Source of the DNA: Thermoleophilia bacterium
Lineage (GTDB): Bacteria > Actinomycetota > Thermoleophilia > Gaiellales > Gaiellaceae
NCBI GenBank assembly: GCA_017882615.1
Contig: JADGPD010000020.1
Coordinates: 1 to 32,453, forward strand
Direction of reading: 5' to 3'
DNA length: 32,453 nt
Both the position numbers and the translations under genes were made by a program. The notes beneath the pieces were generated by a model. It saw nothing but the letters and a program-made list of their open reading frames with translations, ran no database searches and was not told the origin of the DNA. Shown here piece after piece: positions 1 through 8,167 of the stretch; positions within the stretch are counted from its first letter, which is position 1, and each line of letters begins with the position of its first letter.

Positions 1-621
1 CTTCGAGGCCATCGCCGAGCACTCGATGTGCCAGCCCGGCCGCCCCTTGCCCCAGGGCGAGTCCCAACTCGTGTCCTCGCCCTCCTTGGTCGCCTTCCAG
101 AGCGCGAAGTCGCGCGCGTCCTGCTTGAGCGGATTCGGCTCCTGCTCGGTCATCTGGTCGGGCTTCTGACCGGAGAGCTGACCGTAGTCCCCGAAGCTCG
201 CGACGCGGAAGTAGACGTCACCGCCGGCCTCGTAGGCATGGCCGCTCGAGACCAACTCGGCGATCAGACGGATGATGTCGTCCATCGTCTCGGTCGCCTT
301 GGGCTCGGCGTCCGGTCGCCCCAGCCCGAGCCGATCTGTGTCTTCGATGTACCAGCGCGTGGCTTGCTCGGCCAGCTCGGAGCTGTGCCCCGGCGCGGCG
401 GTGTAGATCTTGTCGTTGACGTCGGTGATGTTGGAGGCGAGCGTCGCCGCATAGCCGCGGCCTGTCAGCCAGCGCCTGAGCCAGAGGAAGATGACGTAGG
501 GGCGTGCGTTACCGACGTGGATGCGCTGGTAGACCGTCGGGCCGCAGACGTAGATGCCGATCTTGGCCGGCGGAGGCGGCAACTCGATGAGCTTGCGCTG
601 CAGGGTGCTGTAGAGGCGCAT
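1..621 (-). CDS. cysS: Cysteinyl-tRNA synthetase, N-terminal part (cut by window edge)
   Basis: Charges tRNA-Cys with cysteine in the cytoplasm. The 207 codons visible run in frame from the ATG at 621-619 to base 1, so the C-terminal part of the gene lies outside. Seen: a start like MRLYSTLQRK, then GIYVCGPTVYQRIHVGNARP, which carries the first zinc-ligand Cys and the class I HIGH-type motif (HVGN). ITDVNDK follows. Near the edge are GWHIECSAM, with the second zinc-ligand Cys, and the WDSPWGKGRPG segment typical of CysRS. No strong Shine-Dalgarno is visible; an in-frame GTG six codons upstream is an alternative start. In many actinobacteria cysS directly follows ispF. Here ispF is about 22 kb away on the same strand. 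Identification is secure. Confidence 0.97.
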   Translation of the reverse strand, partial: MRLYSTLQRKLIELPPPPAKIGIYVCGPTVYQRIHVGNARPYVIFLWLRRWLTGRGYAATLASNITDVNDKIYTAAPGHSSELAEQATRWYIEDTDRLGLGRPDAEPKATETMDDIIRLIAELVSSGHAYEAGGDVYFRVASFGDYGQLSGQKPDQMTEQEPNPLKQDARDFALWKATKEGEDTSWDSPWGKGRPGWHIECSAMASK

Positions 622-693
622 CTGTGTCTCGTTGTATACCGCGTTGGCGAGTCGTCGGGCGCGACGAACTCATTTCAGGATGAAAAGCCGCGC

Positions 694-1500
694 TCAGGCC
701 GCAGGAGGCCGCTTGGTCAGCCGGACGGCGATACTGATGGCGCCCGATAGAGCAGCAACCCCCGCCATAATCAGCAGAACGATCGCCCAGGCCGGAAAGT
801 CCGAGGACCTGGCCGGAACAGGCTTCCCCGCCAGAGCGGCGTTGATCGCGCTGTTGACGCCCTGACTGCTCGTGCCGGCCAGGACCGTCAGGTTCTTGTC
901 GTCACCGGCCTTCCTGATTGCGAGCGTGGGCGTTTGGTTGACTCCGCTTTGCTGGGCAAAGACCCTCGCCTGCTCGATTCGTGCGGCGACCCTGCCCGAG
1001 CTCGTGAGCGCGAGCGCCTTGTCGGCATTGAGGCCGGGAACGGCTTTGGCGATCGCAGTGAGATAGACGTGAGTGGCGTAGCCCGAGTTCTCGGCGCCCT
1101 GGTTCGCGTACTCGAGCTCGGCGAGGTTCCAGAGCTTGTTCTGCTGGCCCGCGGCCTGCACGAGCGTCAGCAGCCCGCTGGAGTCCGGGCCGATGAAGGA
1201 CAGGCCTCGATACTCGATCCTGATCTTGCCCGGGCGAACGTAGCGCTTGATCAGGCCGGGAAGCTCGCCCCGTGCCCATATCCCGCAACCCGGGCACTGC
1301 GGCTCGACAAACTCGACCAGAGTCACCGGCGCATCAGGCTTTCCGAGCTCGATTCCCTGCTGCGGTATGCCCCGCAGCATCGCCTCGACCGAGCTGGCGC
1401 CGACGATCTTGGTCGCGCCGGGCGCCGCTTGGCTGGCGACGAGCGACGCGGTAATAGCGAGCGTCGCGACGAGAACGAAGGAAAGCCTTTTGTGCCTCAA
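694..1500 (-). CDS. Membrane-anchored DsbA-like thioredoxin-fold protein
   Basis: Probable extracytoplasmic thiol-disulfide oxidoreductase of 268 aa. Start chosen at the TTG at 1500-1498 because AAAGGGAG lies 6 nt upstream (about 1507-1514) and a signal sequence follows at once (RHKRLSFVLVATLAITAS); the open frame extends to 1581 without a better site. A DsbA/Thioredoxin_4-type domain covers roughly residues 40-230. It has the active site C-P-G-C at about residues 69-72 and a Thr-Pro pair (cis-Pro loop, about 190-191, in NQTPTLAI). A second hydrophobic helix at about 235-259 followed by RLTKR suggests a C-terminal membrane anchor, which is less usual for DsbA. It sits between cysS and a CapA-like gene, all on the minus strand, 72 nt from cysS. 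The substrate is unknown; the fold assignment is firm. Confidence 0.85.
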   Translation of the reverse strand: MRHKRLSFVLVATLAITASLVASQAAPGATKIVGASSVEAMLRGIPQQGIELGKPDAPVTLVEFVEPQCPGCGIWARGELPGLIKRYVRPGKIRIEYRGLSFIGPDSSGLLTLVQAAGQQNKLWNLAELEYANQGAENSGYATHVYLTAIAKAVPGLNADKALALTSSGRVAARIEQARVFAQQSGVNQTPTLAIRKAGDDKNLTVLAGTSSQGVNSAINAALAGKPVPARSSDFPAWAIVLLIMAGVAALSGAISIAVRLTKRPPAA

Positions 1501-1603
1501 GATCGTCTCCCTTTCACGTTCGAATCCGCGAGCCGAAAGCGTACCCGGCGGCCGGACGCCGCGCAGCGAACTTACCCGCATTTACGAACGACAACCCCCT
1601 CGG

Positions 1604-2863
1604 TCAGCGGCTCAGGCTCGTGCAGCCGCGAAGCCCGCGCCAGCTCGCAAGCCCGGCGCTGCGGGCGCTGCCGCTCAGCGGCGTGGGCGAGCCGCCGACG
1701 ATTCTCGCCGGCACCCACTTGTAGCCGTCGATGCGGCGACCGGTGACGGTCACTTCGAGCACACCGGTGGTCGTGCTCGCGCTGCTGTTCTGGGAGTACC
1801 AGACGAAGTTACCGAGCCCGTAGTCGACGAAGGCCCGGCCCAGCCGGCCGCCGCCCTGCTGCTGATGGGCGTGCGAGCCGACGACGATATCGGCGCCGGC
1901 CGCGATCAGGCTGCGGGCGATCGAGACCTGCATGCTGCTGGGGCAGGGGTGCCGTTCTTCGCCGAAATGGAGGTAGACGACGACCGTGTCGGCCTTCTTC
2001 CGTGCGGCCCTGACCGCGGCGGTAAGGCGTCCGACGTCGTAGGCGGAGGCAATTCCAGGCTTGCCCACGCCGGCTGTCCAGGATGAGATCAGGTTGGAGT
2101 CGATCACCTGGCTGGCGCCCAGGATCGCAATCCGCTGGCCCTTGATCGTGGTCCGGTAGGGGGCATAGGCCTGGGCGGCGTTGCGCCCGCCACCGACGAG
2201 CGGGAACCGGTAGCTCTTGGCGTAGCGGAGCGTGTCGAGGAAGGACGTCATGCCGTAGTCGATGCCGTGGTTGTTGGCGACCGTGGCCAGATCGACGTTG
2301 CCGGCTTTGAGCGCGCGAAAGGCCGACGGCGGAGCGCGAAAGGTGTACGTCTTGCCGGGAGTCGGCGCGCCGCGGTAGCTGACGGTGGTCTCGAGGTTGA
2401 CCATGGCGAGATCGGCTTTCTTGAACACCGGCGCGATCGCCGCCATAACGGAGGTCGGGCTGGCATCCAGCTTGCTGCGCACGATGCCCTCGAAGTGGAC
2501 GTCACCGCCAAAGGCGAGCGTGACCGCGCTGCCGCTTCCCAGCCGCCCGCGCGGCGGCGTCTCCGCTTTCGTAGTCGTAGCTCGCGTGGTCGTGGCCGCA
2601 GTGGTCGTGGCAGCCGTGGTCGTGGCAGCCGTGGTCGTGGCAGCCGTGGTCGTCTCGCTCGTCTGTGTGCCGGTTGTCTCGGTCGTGGTCGATCCGGCCG
2701 CGGCGGCCTCGCGTCCGCCCAGAGCGCCGCTGGCTACGAGCCCGGCGACGAAGGCCAGAGAGGCGAAGGCGACGAAGGCGAGCGCCCCGATTCGGCGGCG
2801 GCGAATGCGCCGGCGCTTCGCCTCGCGCCGCAAGCGTCGCTCTTCCGGGCCGAGCGACGTCAT
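1604..2863 (-). CDS. CapA/PgsA-family metallophosphatase-like membrane protein
   Basis: 419 aa. An Arg-rich N-terminus is followed by one membrane helix (about 25-48), a Thr/Ala-rich linker (about 58-98, with TTTAA units repeated four times) and a calcineurin-like CapA domain (PGA_cap family, about 113-405). Seen in order: FGGDVHFEG (119-126), MVNLETTVS, ANNHGIDYG (196-204), YLHFGEE (297-303), GSHAHQQQ (329-336) and the DYGLGNFVW block. These are the metal-ligand and core motifs of the family. Family members act in capsular poly-gamma-glutamate synthesis or in other phosphoesterase roles outside the cell. No other pgs/cap genes are nearby, so the poly-glutamate role is not supported by context. 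The linker probably lifts the domain off the membrane. The ATG at 2863 has no strong ribosome site. Confidence 0.9.
   Translation of the reverse strand: MTSLGPEERRLRREAKRRRIRRRRIGALAFVAFASLAFVAGLVASGALGGREAAAAGSTTTETTGTQTSETTTAATTTAATTTAATTTAATTTRATTTKAETPPRGRLGSGSAVTLAFGGDVHFEGIVRSKLDASPTSVMAAIAPVFKKADLAMVNLETTVSYRGAPTPGKTYTFRAPPSAFRALKAGNVDLATVANNHGIDYGMTSFLDTLRYAKSYRFPLVGGGRNAAQAYAPYRTTIKGQRIAILGASQVIDSNLISSWTAGVGKPGIASAYDVGRLTAAVRAARKKADTVVVYLHFGEERHPCPSSMQVSIARSLIAAGADIVVGSHAHQQQGGGRLGRAFVDYGLGNFVWYSQNSSASTTTGVLEVTVTGRRIDGYKWVPARIVGGSPTPLSGSARSAGLASWRGLRGCTSLSR
2586..2645. repeat. Four tandem 15-bp repeats in the CapA linker
   Basis: Four consecutive units of GTGGTCGTGGCAGCC (the first ends in CGCA) encode the Thr-Thr-Thr-Ala-Ala-type linker of the CapA-like protein on the minus strand. 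The units keep the frame, so copy-number change would only alter linker length. Confidence 0.9.
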
Positions 2864-3073
2864 CGCCGGAGACCGTCCGAAGGAGCTGTCTGGAGGAGTT
2901 GTGGACTCATCGCAATACGGTCGAGCTCAATAACCGATGCGCACAAGGTAGTACGAGCCGGCGCTTCGCGCCTCCTCCTTCGACCACCCGCGCTCGGCGA
3001 GGACGCGCCGCCGCGACCCGTCGAGGCGCCTCGGGAGGGCCGGCCGTGTCGATCGTCCGCTCGAAGGTCACGC
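2864..3073. other. Intergenic stretch between two minus-strand genes
   Basis: About 210 bases between the stop of the unknown membrane protein and the start of the CapA-like gene. A small hairpin-capable sequence, GGCGC-GAA-GCGCC on the minus strand, lies near 2963-2975. No convincing gene, terminator with a T-run, or RNA was seen. Open frames crossing it are shadows of the flanking genes. Confidence 0.5.
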
Positions 3074-3727
3074 CTACGGCGCGAGCGCACCGCTGCAATA
3101 CGGGAACGAGGACGGCGTCGCGCTCAGGTAGAAACCGCTGACGACGCCTTCCGGAAAGCCCGTGATTCTTTCGACCGAAGCGAAAAAGCTGACGCCCTTG
3201 GGCGAGGGCAAAGTCAGGTGCGGGCACTTGACGTTCCAGCCCGACCACTTGGCCCGATCGTGCTTGCGCGCCTGCGGAAACGTTGTTCCCGGGCGTGTGC
3301 CGCCGGCGGTGAAAAAGCGCGGGTTGTTGGTCACAACCGTCGCCAGGTGCCCGTTCGTGATCCCGTAGAGCGTGCGGCACGTCACTCCGAAAAGCGTGCT
3401 CTGGCCGACACACTTGTACTGCCACAGCTCGCCCTTGAAGTGAACCGGCGGATTGCCCTTCTGAGTGAACCAGAAGGTCTCGGGCCCCAAGCCGAAGTTC
3501 TGCACCTGGGTTCTCGTCGACTTGCCGATAAGGAGCGGCCCCACGCCTTTGGCGCTGATCGTGGCGGTGGCGCCGCCGAACCGGGCCAGGGCGATCAAGA
3601 GGATCACGCCGAAGCCGATCGCCATCACAAGTGCCGAGCGCCGGGTCAAGTACTTCGGAATCGCCGGAGGCTCGGGTGGTCGGTTGCTCGGCCCGGTTGT
3701 CGCTGGGGGCGTGTGGTGCGCATCCAT
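3074..3727 (-). CDS. Membrane-anchored extracytoplasmic protein of unknown function
   Basis: 217 aa from the ATG at 3727-3725; an in-frame ATG at 3781 is the alternative start, and the open frame reaches 3859. A Pro-rich N-terminal segment (about 1-25) precedes one membrane helix (about 31-50, RRSALVMAIGFGVILLIAL). A region of about 165 residues with four cysteines follows, probably outside the cell. The stretch KGVGPLLIGKSTRTQVQNFG resembles the 'GIGPVRLGMT-x-x-QV' motif seen in many secreted proteins of deep-branching actinobacteria; this is a recollection, not a search result. I do not recognise a family with a known function. It is divergent from the DUF1295 gene at 3880 and 210 nt upstream of the CapA-like gene. 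Confidence 0.65.
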   Translation of the reverse strand: MDAHHTPPATTGPSNRPPEPPAIPKYLTRRSALVMAIGFGVILLIALARFGGATATISAKGVGPLLIGKSTRTQVQNFGLGPETFWFTQKGNPPVHFKGELWQYKCVGQSTLFGVTCRTLYGITNGHLATVVTNNPRFFTAGGTRPGTTFPQARKHDRAKWSGWNVKCPHLTLPSPKGVSFFASVERITGFPEGVVSGFYLSATPSSFPYCSGALAP

Positions 3728-3879
3728 CTCCAGAAGTAAAGCGGACGGAGCTATGCCTGGGATAAAGAGCGCGCGCGTCATAAAGTAGGAGCTCGCACGG
3801 GCGATGCTCTGGAAGGGGCATTCGGGCGTCGGGCGAAGTTGGCGACAGGCGAACACCACGGGAAGGGGTTGCTGACCGG

Positions 3880-4647
3880 ATGAACGCGATCGACGTCTCG
3901 TTCCTGGTCGCCCTGGGCGTGAACGCGGTCTTCTTCGTCTTCGCGGCTATCCACAAGACCGACCTGGTCACCGACCTCTCATACAGCCTCTCGTTCGCCG
4001 TGCTGGCGCTGGCGCTTCCGGACATGGGAGCGCACAAGCCAGTTCAGCTGGCGGCCTCGCTCATGGTCCTGCTCTGGGCGCTCAGGCTGGGCGGCTACTT
4101 GTTCGGTCGCATCCTTCAAATCAAGGTCGACCATCGCTTCGACGAGCTGCGCGACAGGCCGCTTCGCTTTGCCCGTTTCTGGTTTTTGCAGGCGGTTTCC
4201 GTCACCGTGATCATGCTTCCGGTCTCCTACTTGCTCGGTCGAGGCGGCGTTCCGGGCTTCGGTCTATGGGCGATCGCCGGAATCGCGATCTGGTTCGTCG
4301 GGCTCGCAATCGAAACCGTCGGCGACGCCCAGAAATCGGCCTTCAAGGGAACGGCGAAGAACCGCGAGCGCTTCATCTCGAGCGGGTTGTGGAAATACTC
4401 CCGCCACCCGAACTACTTCGGCGAGATGCTCGTCTGGTGGGGGCTTTTCGTCTACGCCGTGCCCTTCCTCGACGGGGTGGCCTTCGCCGTGGCGATCGGG
4501 CCGGCGTTCCTCACCCTGCTACTGCTGTTCGTGAGTGGGATTCCGCTGCTGGAGCGAAGCGCCGAGGCCAAGTACGGCGCCGATCCTGCCTATCGCGAGT
4601 ACAAACGGCGGACGAGCATCCTCGTGCCTCTGCCGCCTCGCGACTAG
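3880..4647 (+). CDS. DUF1295 / steroid 5-alpha-reductase-like membrane protein
   Basis: 255 aa polytopic membrane protein with about six to seven hydrophobic helices. The C-terminal half has the family signature SGLWKYSRHPNYFGEMLVWW, followed near the end by AKYGADPAYREYKRRTS. Both are typical of the DUF1295 family (PF06966), related in fold to steroid 5-alpha reductases and isoprenylcysteine methyltransferases. Those relatives use NADPH or S-adenosylmethionine; the bacterial DUF1295 reaction is not established. A purine-rich GAAGGGG lies about 10 nt before the ATG. It stands alone on the plus strand, divergent from the unknown membrane protein and convergent (11 bases apart) with the DAK2-DegV gene. 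Length is normal for the family. Confidence 0.88.
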   Translation: MNAIDVSFLVALGVNAVFFVFAAIHKTDLVTDLSYSLSFAVLALALPDMGAHKPVQLAASLMVLLWALRLGGYLFGRILQIKVDHRFDELRDRPLRFARFWFLQAVSVTVIMLPVSYLLGRGGVPGFGLWAIAGIAIWFVGLAIETVGDAQKSAFKGTAKNRERFISSGLWKYSRHPNYFGEMLVWWGLFVYAVPFLDGVAFAVAIGPAFLTLLLLFVSGIPLLERSAEAKYGADPAYREYKRRTSILVPLPPRD

Positions 4648-4658
4648 CCCGGACGCCG

Positions 4659-6467
4659 CTATTCCTGCATCGTGGCGACGGCGACCGTGCCGCGGCCGGC
4701 GTGCAGGGCGAGCACCGGCGAGATCTCCTCGATGTAGAGCGGCGGAAGCCCGATCGCCTGCTCGATCTTGGCGGCCAGCTCGCGCGCGCCCTCGGGGTTG
4801 GAGCCGTGCACGACCGCGTAGTAGCGAAGCGGGCTTTCGGCGTGCCGGCGCTCGATCATCTTGACGATCTTGGCGACGTTCTGGCGCACGCTGAAGGCCT
4901 TGATGGTGATCGCGTTACCCTCGGCGTCGAGCGTGATGATCGGCTTCAGGTTGAGCAGCTTGCCGACCCGGCCCGCCATCGGCTTGACCCTTCCTCCCCT
5001 GACGAAGTACTCGAGCGTGTGCACGCTGACCAGAAGCTCGGCCTTGCGACTGTAGCTCTCCACCTCGCTCACGATCTCGTCGTGGCTCTTGCCCGCCTCG
5101 AGCGCCTCGGCCGCGCGCAGGACGACCAGGCCGAGCGAGCTGGAGACCTGGCGGGAATCGAGCACCGAGATCTTCTTCTTGCCGCCGACCGCCTCCGCCG
5201 CACGCTCGCCCGAGCTCACGGTTCCGCTCAGGGCGCCGGCGACATTGATGGCGATGATCGAGTCGTAGTAGGTCGAGAGATAGGAGAAGGTGCGATTGAA
5301 CAAGCCGGTCGCGGGTTGCGACGAGGTCGGGAACTCGGATCCGGACGAGCGATCGGCCAGATCGAAGAACTGCTCCGAGTCGATCGTCAGCTTGTCGAGG
5401 AACTCCCTCTCACCGAAAATCAGGTGCAGCGGCACGATCTGGATCTGGTAGCGATCGATCAGCTCACGCGGCAGGTCGCAGGTCGAGTCGGTGACGATGG
5501 CGATCGGGTACTTGCGCCGGTGCGCGACCTCGTACTGCAGCAGCATGTCGTCGACCTTCTGCTGCACGACGCGCCCGGCCGAGGTCAGCGAGGCGAACAC
5601 CGCCGCCGGTTGATCGGTATGGATGTGGATGCGCGCCCGCTCGCCGCTACCGGCCACGATCAGACTGTCGCCGAAGGGAGTGAGGCTCGTGCGGAGCGCC
5701 TCGCGATCGATCGTCTCAGCGGCGATCAGCGCCTCCGTGCAGTAGCGGAAACGAACCTCACCGCTTTCGTGCAGCTCGATCTTGTCGCCGAAGGAGAGCT
5801 TGTGCGAGCCGATCTTGCGCGCCAGAAACGGCGCCTTGACCTTGCCGTTGACGAAGCGCTCGGCGCCGGCGATGAATTCCACGAAACCGCTCGCCCCCGC
5901 GTCGACCACCCCGGCCGCCGTCAGCTGGGGAAGCATGTAGCGCGTCTTCTCCAACGCTTCGGACAGCGCCGGTCCGGCCTTGCGTAGCAGCTCGGCGATC
6001 GACTGGGCGGAATCGGCCTCGCGGTGCAGCGCCTCGGCCCAGGCGTGCATGACCGTGAGTATCGTTCCCTCTTTGGGACGCGTGACGGCCTCGTAGGCGC
6101 GGCTGCGGGCAACTTCGGCGGCTTGGACGAAGCGCTCCTTGGCCACGCTCTGCGCGTCGCGCATGGCCTCCGAGAGGCCGCTCAGGAACTGGGCGAAGAT
6201 GATGCCCGAGTTACCGCGCGCTCCAACCAGGGCGGCGTCGGCGATCGAGGACATCGTCTCCCCCGCCGAATCGGAGACCTCCGCCGTCTCGAGCGCGTAT
6301 GAGAGCGTCGCGGCGATGTTGGTGCCGGTGTCGCCGTCGGGCACCGGATAGACGTTGATCCGGTTCAGGTAGTCCTGCTTGCGCTGAACCATGTGCAGCC
6401 CGGATAGGAGCGCCTCGAAGAGCTGGTGTCCGTCGAGGGACTTCGTCGCTGTTGCGGTCTTGCGCAT
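4659..6467 (-). CDS. DAK2-DegV fusion (FakA-FakB-like fatty acid kinase)
   Basis: 602 aa. Residues about 10-205 are a DAK2/DhaL kinase domain with NVYPVPDGDTGTNI (38-51), whose Asp residues bind Mg-ATP in this family, and GARGNSGII (82-90). Residues about 215-310 resemble the FakA middle domain, including IHIHTDQPAAVF. From about 318 to the end is a complete DegV (EDD) lipid-binding domain: VTDSTCDLP (325-333), TSSQPATG (381-388), NVAGALSGT and GGRVKPMAGRVGKLLNLKPI. In Firmicutes the kinase FakA and the fatty-acid-presenting FakB are separate proteins that together phosphorylate fatty acids. Here both lie in one chain, so a self-contained acyl-phosphate-forming enzyme is inferred. The gene is single. 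It follows the collagen-like gene after 161 nt, so it probably has its own promoter. Confidence 0.9.
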   Translation of the reverse strand: MRKTATATKSLDGHQLFEALLSGLHMVQRKQDYLNRINVYPVPDGDTGTNIAATLSYALETAEVSDSAGETMSSIADAALVGARGNSGIIFAQFLSGLSEAMRDAQSVAKERFVQAAEVARSRAYEAVTRPKEGTILTVMHAWAEALHREADSAQSIAELLRKAGPALSEALEKTRYMLPQLTAAGVVDAGASGFVEFIAGAERFVNGKVKAPFLARKIGSHKLSFGDKIELHESGEVRFRYCTEALIAAETIDREALRTSLTPFGDSLIVAGSGERARIHIHTDQPAAVFASLTSAGRVVQQKVDDMLLQYEVAHRRKYPIAIVTDSTCDLPRELIDRYQIQIVPLHLIFGEREFLDKLTIDSEQFFDLADRSSGSEFPTSSQPATGLFNRTFSYLSTYYDSIIAINVAGALSGTVSSGERAAEAVGGKKKISVLDSRQVSSSLGLVVLRAAEALEAGKSHDEIVSEVESYSRKAELLVSVHTLEYFVRGGRVKPMAGRVGKLLNLKPIITLDAEGNAITIKAFSVRQNVAKIVKMIERRHAESPLRYYAVVHGSNPEGARELAAKIEQAIGLPPLYIEEISPVLALHAGRGTVAVATMQE

Positions 6468-6564
6468 CTTGTGGCCGGGAGCGTAACGCTATGCAGGGGG
6501 TTTGTGGAGGTGAAAGGCGGGCGGCCGGACGGAGCAAGTGCCGCGAGGCCCGAAGATGCGGCAT

Positions 6565-6600
6565 GAGCGCCTCGCCCCGGACGCCCGAGACGAGACGCTC
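6565..6600 (-). terminator. Hairpin after the collagen-like gene
   Basis: On the minus strand GAGCGTCTCG pairs with CGAGGCGCTC (one G-U wobble) across a 16-nt loop, starting about 28 nt after the stop of the collagen-like gene. There is no T-run, so it may be a weak or non-canonical terminator or only a stabilising stem. Confidence 0.35.
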
Positions 6601-6628
6601 ACTGCACTGTACCCGGCCTTCAGCAACG

Positions 6629-7888
6629 TTAGATCACGAAGTTCTTCGTCACGGGAGTGAGATCGAGCTTGCCGCTCGCGTCCTTGGCCCGCACCTGGAA
6701 GACGTGCTTGCCGGGCTTCAAGTTCTTGTAGGTCTTGCCCGAGCGGCAGGTAGTGAACTTCTTCGCGTCCAGCCGGCACTGGAAGCTGAGCTTGCCCTTG
6801 CCGCCGCTGCCCTTGAAGTTGAATGTCACCGCGTGCGTCGCGAGGCGGATCTTCGCCCTGATCAGCTTCGTGTTCGGGCGCGAAACGGCGACAGCGGGGG
6901 TGGCGACCGCGTTTGTGCCGTCGGCTCCAGCAGGACCGGCTGGGCCCGTAGCGCCGGTTGAGCCCGTAGCGCCGGTTGAGCCCGTAGCCCCGGTTGAGCC
7001 CGTAGCCCCGGTTGAGCCTGTGGCTCCTGACGAACCCGTAGCGCCAGTCGCGCCCGCGGGGCCGGTCGCGCCCGTGGGGCCCGTTTGCAGCGGGAAGGTG
7101 TCGATCTGGATCGCTGGCCGCAAGGCTGTCCAACCGACGCTGTCAAGCCTGAAGATGTTCTGGGCGAGCCCACCGTCGCCGTAAGCCCCGCTCCAGGTGG
7201 AGCTGAGATAGGCGGCGTCGGGTAGCGGGTCGATGCCCACGAAGGGAGCGTTGGGAACGACCGCCACATTGAGCGAGTTGTAGCCGCAGCCGCCCGAAGC
7301 TGTGTAACAGGGAGCGGCTTCGCCGATCGGGTCGTAACCGCGGTGGGTCGTGTTGTACATGACGCCCACAATCACCTTGTCGGGCAAGGTCAGGTTATGA
7401 CCTCCCAGGTCCCAGCTGATGTTGTTCGCAAATCCGCTGTAACAGGATGTTCCGTCGAACCACCGGCTGCTCCCGACCCCACAGTTGGTGGGATCGGCCG
7501 AGGGCCGATACGGAATCTTGAAGGTCTGCGTGTCGGTCGCGAGCAGCTCGCCGAGCGAGTTGTCGGAGTTGACCGCATAAAGGTTGAGCGTGATCGGCAG
7601 GCTGAACACCGCGCCCTGCGTCGTGGCGCAGGTGGTGCCGCCTCCGTTCTCACAGCCCCAACTACTCATCGTCACCTTTACCACCGGGTTGGTGCGATCA
7701 CCCGCGGCCAGCTCGACCTGGCCGCCGAACTCCGCAGTCGAGGTCGCCTCGAAGCCGACGCTTGGATAGTTCCCCGCCAGCGAACTCGGGATGTTGTTGT
7801 AGACCGTCGCCGCGTTCGCCGTCCCCGCGACGATCAAGAACAGCGTTCCAGCGACGACCGCAGTCGCGCAGCTACGAATGGGGCGCAT
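6629..7888 (-). CDS. Secreted collagen-like protein
   Basis: 419 aa. The signal peptide (about 1-26, ending GTANA-A) is followed by a unique N-terminal domain (about 27-265) rich in Cys, Gly, Asn and Tyr, reminiscent of surface adhesin or protease-tail domains but not recognised. Next come 19 Gly-X-Y triplets (270-326), mostly GAT, GST and GPA. The C-terminal module of about 93 residues contains [13 protein letters not shown] and [17 protein letters not shown]. It matches the two-Cys Ig-like repeat common in secreted proteins of Thermoleophilia-type actinobacteria. Bacterial collagen-like stretches form triple helices, so a trimer on the cell surface is inferred. A GAAGGAG site lies about 10 nt before the ATG. 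The last known gene upstream is the 30-residue Lys-rich protein. Confidence 0.85.
   Translation of the reverse strand: MRPIRSCATAVVAGTLFLIVAGTANAATVYNNIPSSLAGNYPSVGFEATSTAEFGGQVELAAGDRTNPVVKVTMSSWGCENGGGTTCATTQGAVFSLPITLNLYAVNSDNSLGELLATDTQTFKIPYRPSADPTNCGVGSSRWFDGTSCYSGFANNISWDLGGHNLTLPDKVIVGVMYNTTHRGYDPIGEAAPCYTASGGCGYNSLNVAVVPNAPFVGIDPLPDAAYLSSTWSGAYGDGGLAQNIFRLDSVGWTALRPAIQIDTFPLQTGPTGATGPAGATGATGSSGATGSTGATGSTGATGSTGATGSTGATGPAGPAGADGTNAVATPAVAVSRPNTKLIRAKIRLATHAVTFNFKGSGGKGKLSFQCRLDAKKFTTCRSGKTYKNLKPGKHVFQVRAKDASGKLDLTPVTKNFVI
6954..7025. repeat. Four tandem 18-bp repeats in the collagen-like region
   Basis: Consecutive 18-bp units beginning CCGGTTGAGCCCGTAGC encode pairs of Gly-X-Y triplets (GAT-GST) on the minus strand. 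The first three units are almost identical and the fourth has three to four changes. Unit length keeps the frame and the triplet phase. Confidence 0.9.
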
Positions 7889-7927
7889 CAGCTCAATCTC
7901 CTTCGAACCTTGAGGACATACCCGGCA

Positions 7928-7943
7928 GCCCGCGCGTGCGGGC
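7928..7943 (-). promoter_or_regulatory. Leader hairpin upstream of the collagen-like gene
   Basis: GCCCGC-(4 nt)-GCGGGC forms a perfect 6-bp stem in the probable 5' leader of the collagen-like gene, about 40 nt before its start codon. Its function is unknown. Confidence 0.35.
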
Positions 7944-7978
7944 AGTCGAGACGACCTGGTTGTGACTTCTCCTAGAAA

Positions 7979-8017
7979 TGCCGCAATACGCGTTATTGGG
8001 ACTGCCGCTACGCGTTA
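7979..8017. promoter_or_regulatory. Paired direct repeats upstream of the collagen-like gene
   Basis: TGCCGC followed by TACGCGTTA occurs twice, at 7979-7995 (with AA inserted between the halves) and at 8003-8017 (no insertion). The TACGCGTTA cores are 22 bp apart, about two helical turns, so both would face the same side of the DNA. Each core holds the palindrome ACGCGT. The pair lies about 90-130 bp upstream of the start of the minus-strand collagen-like gene. A binding site for a regulator is inferred. Confidence 0.4.
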
Positions 8018-8167
8018 CTCCACATGTTCGCCACGTATTGGAGCAGGTTCATGACCCGTAAGGGGGATCAACCGGCGCGCGCGAGAGTCCCGCCGCGTGG
8101 CAAATCAGCTCGTCCGAGGCGAGCGCGCGGCGTTCCTGCAGTAGCGATGGCAACGGCCTCAGCCGGG

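Noticed and set aside
1517-1526. GTTCGAATCC, resembling a tRNA T-loop
   Set aside because: The flanking bases do not pair as a T-stem and no acceptor or anticodon arms are present.
2267-3739. 490-codon open frame on the plus strand
   Set aside because: Opposite strand of the CapA-like and unknown membrane genes; composition typical of a GC-rich shadow frame.
2907-4037. 376-codon open frame on the minus strand
   Set aside because: Overlaps the supported membrane-protein gene in another frame and runs into the divergent DUF1295 gene; no domain seen.
4266-5987. 573-codon open frame on the plus strand
   Set aside because: Antisense shadow of the DAK2-DegV gene and the end of the DUF1295 gene; Arg/Asp-rich low-complexity product with no family features.
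6911-7081. CRISPR-like array appearance of regular repeats
   Set aside because: The repeats are contiguous coding units of Gly-X-Y triplets without unique spacers.
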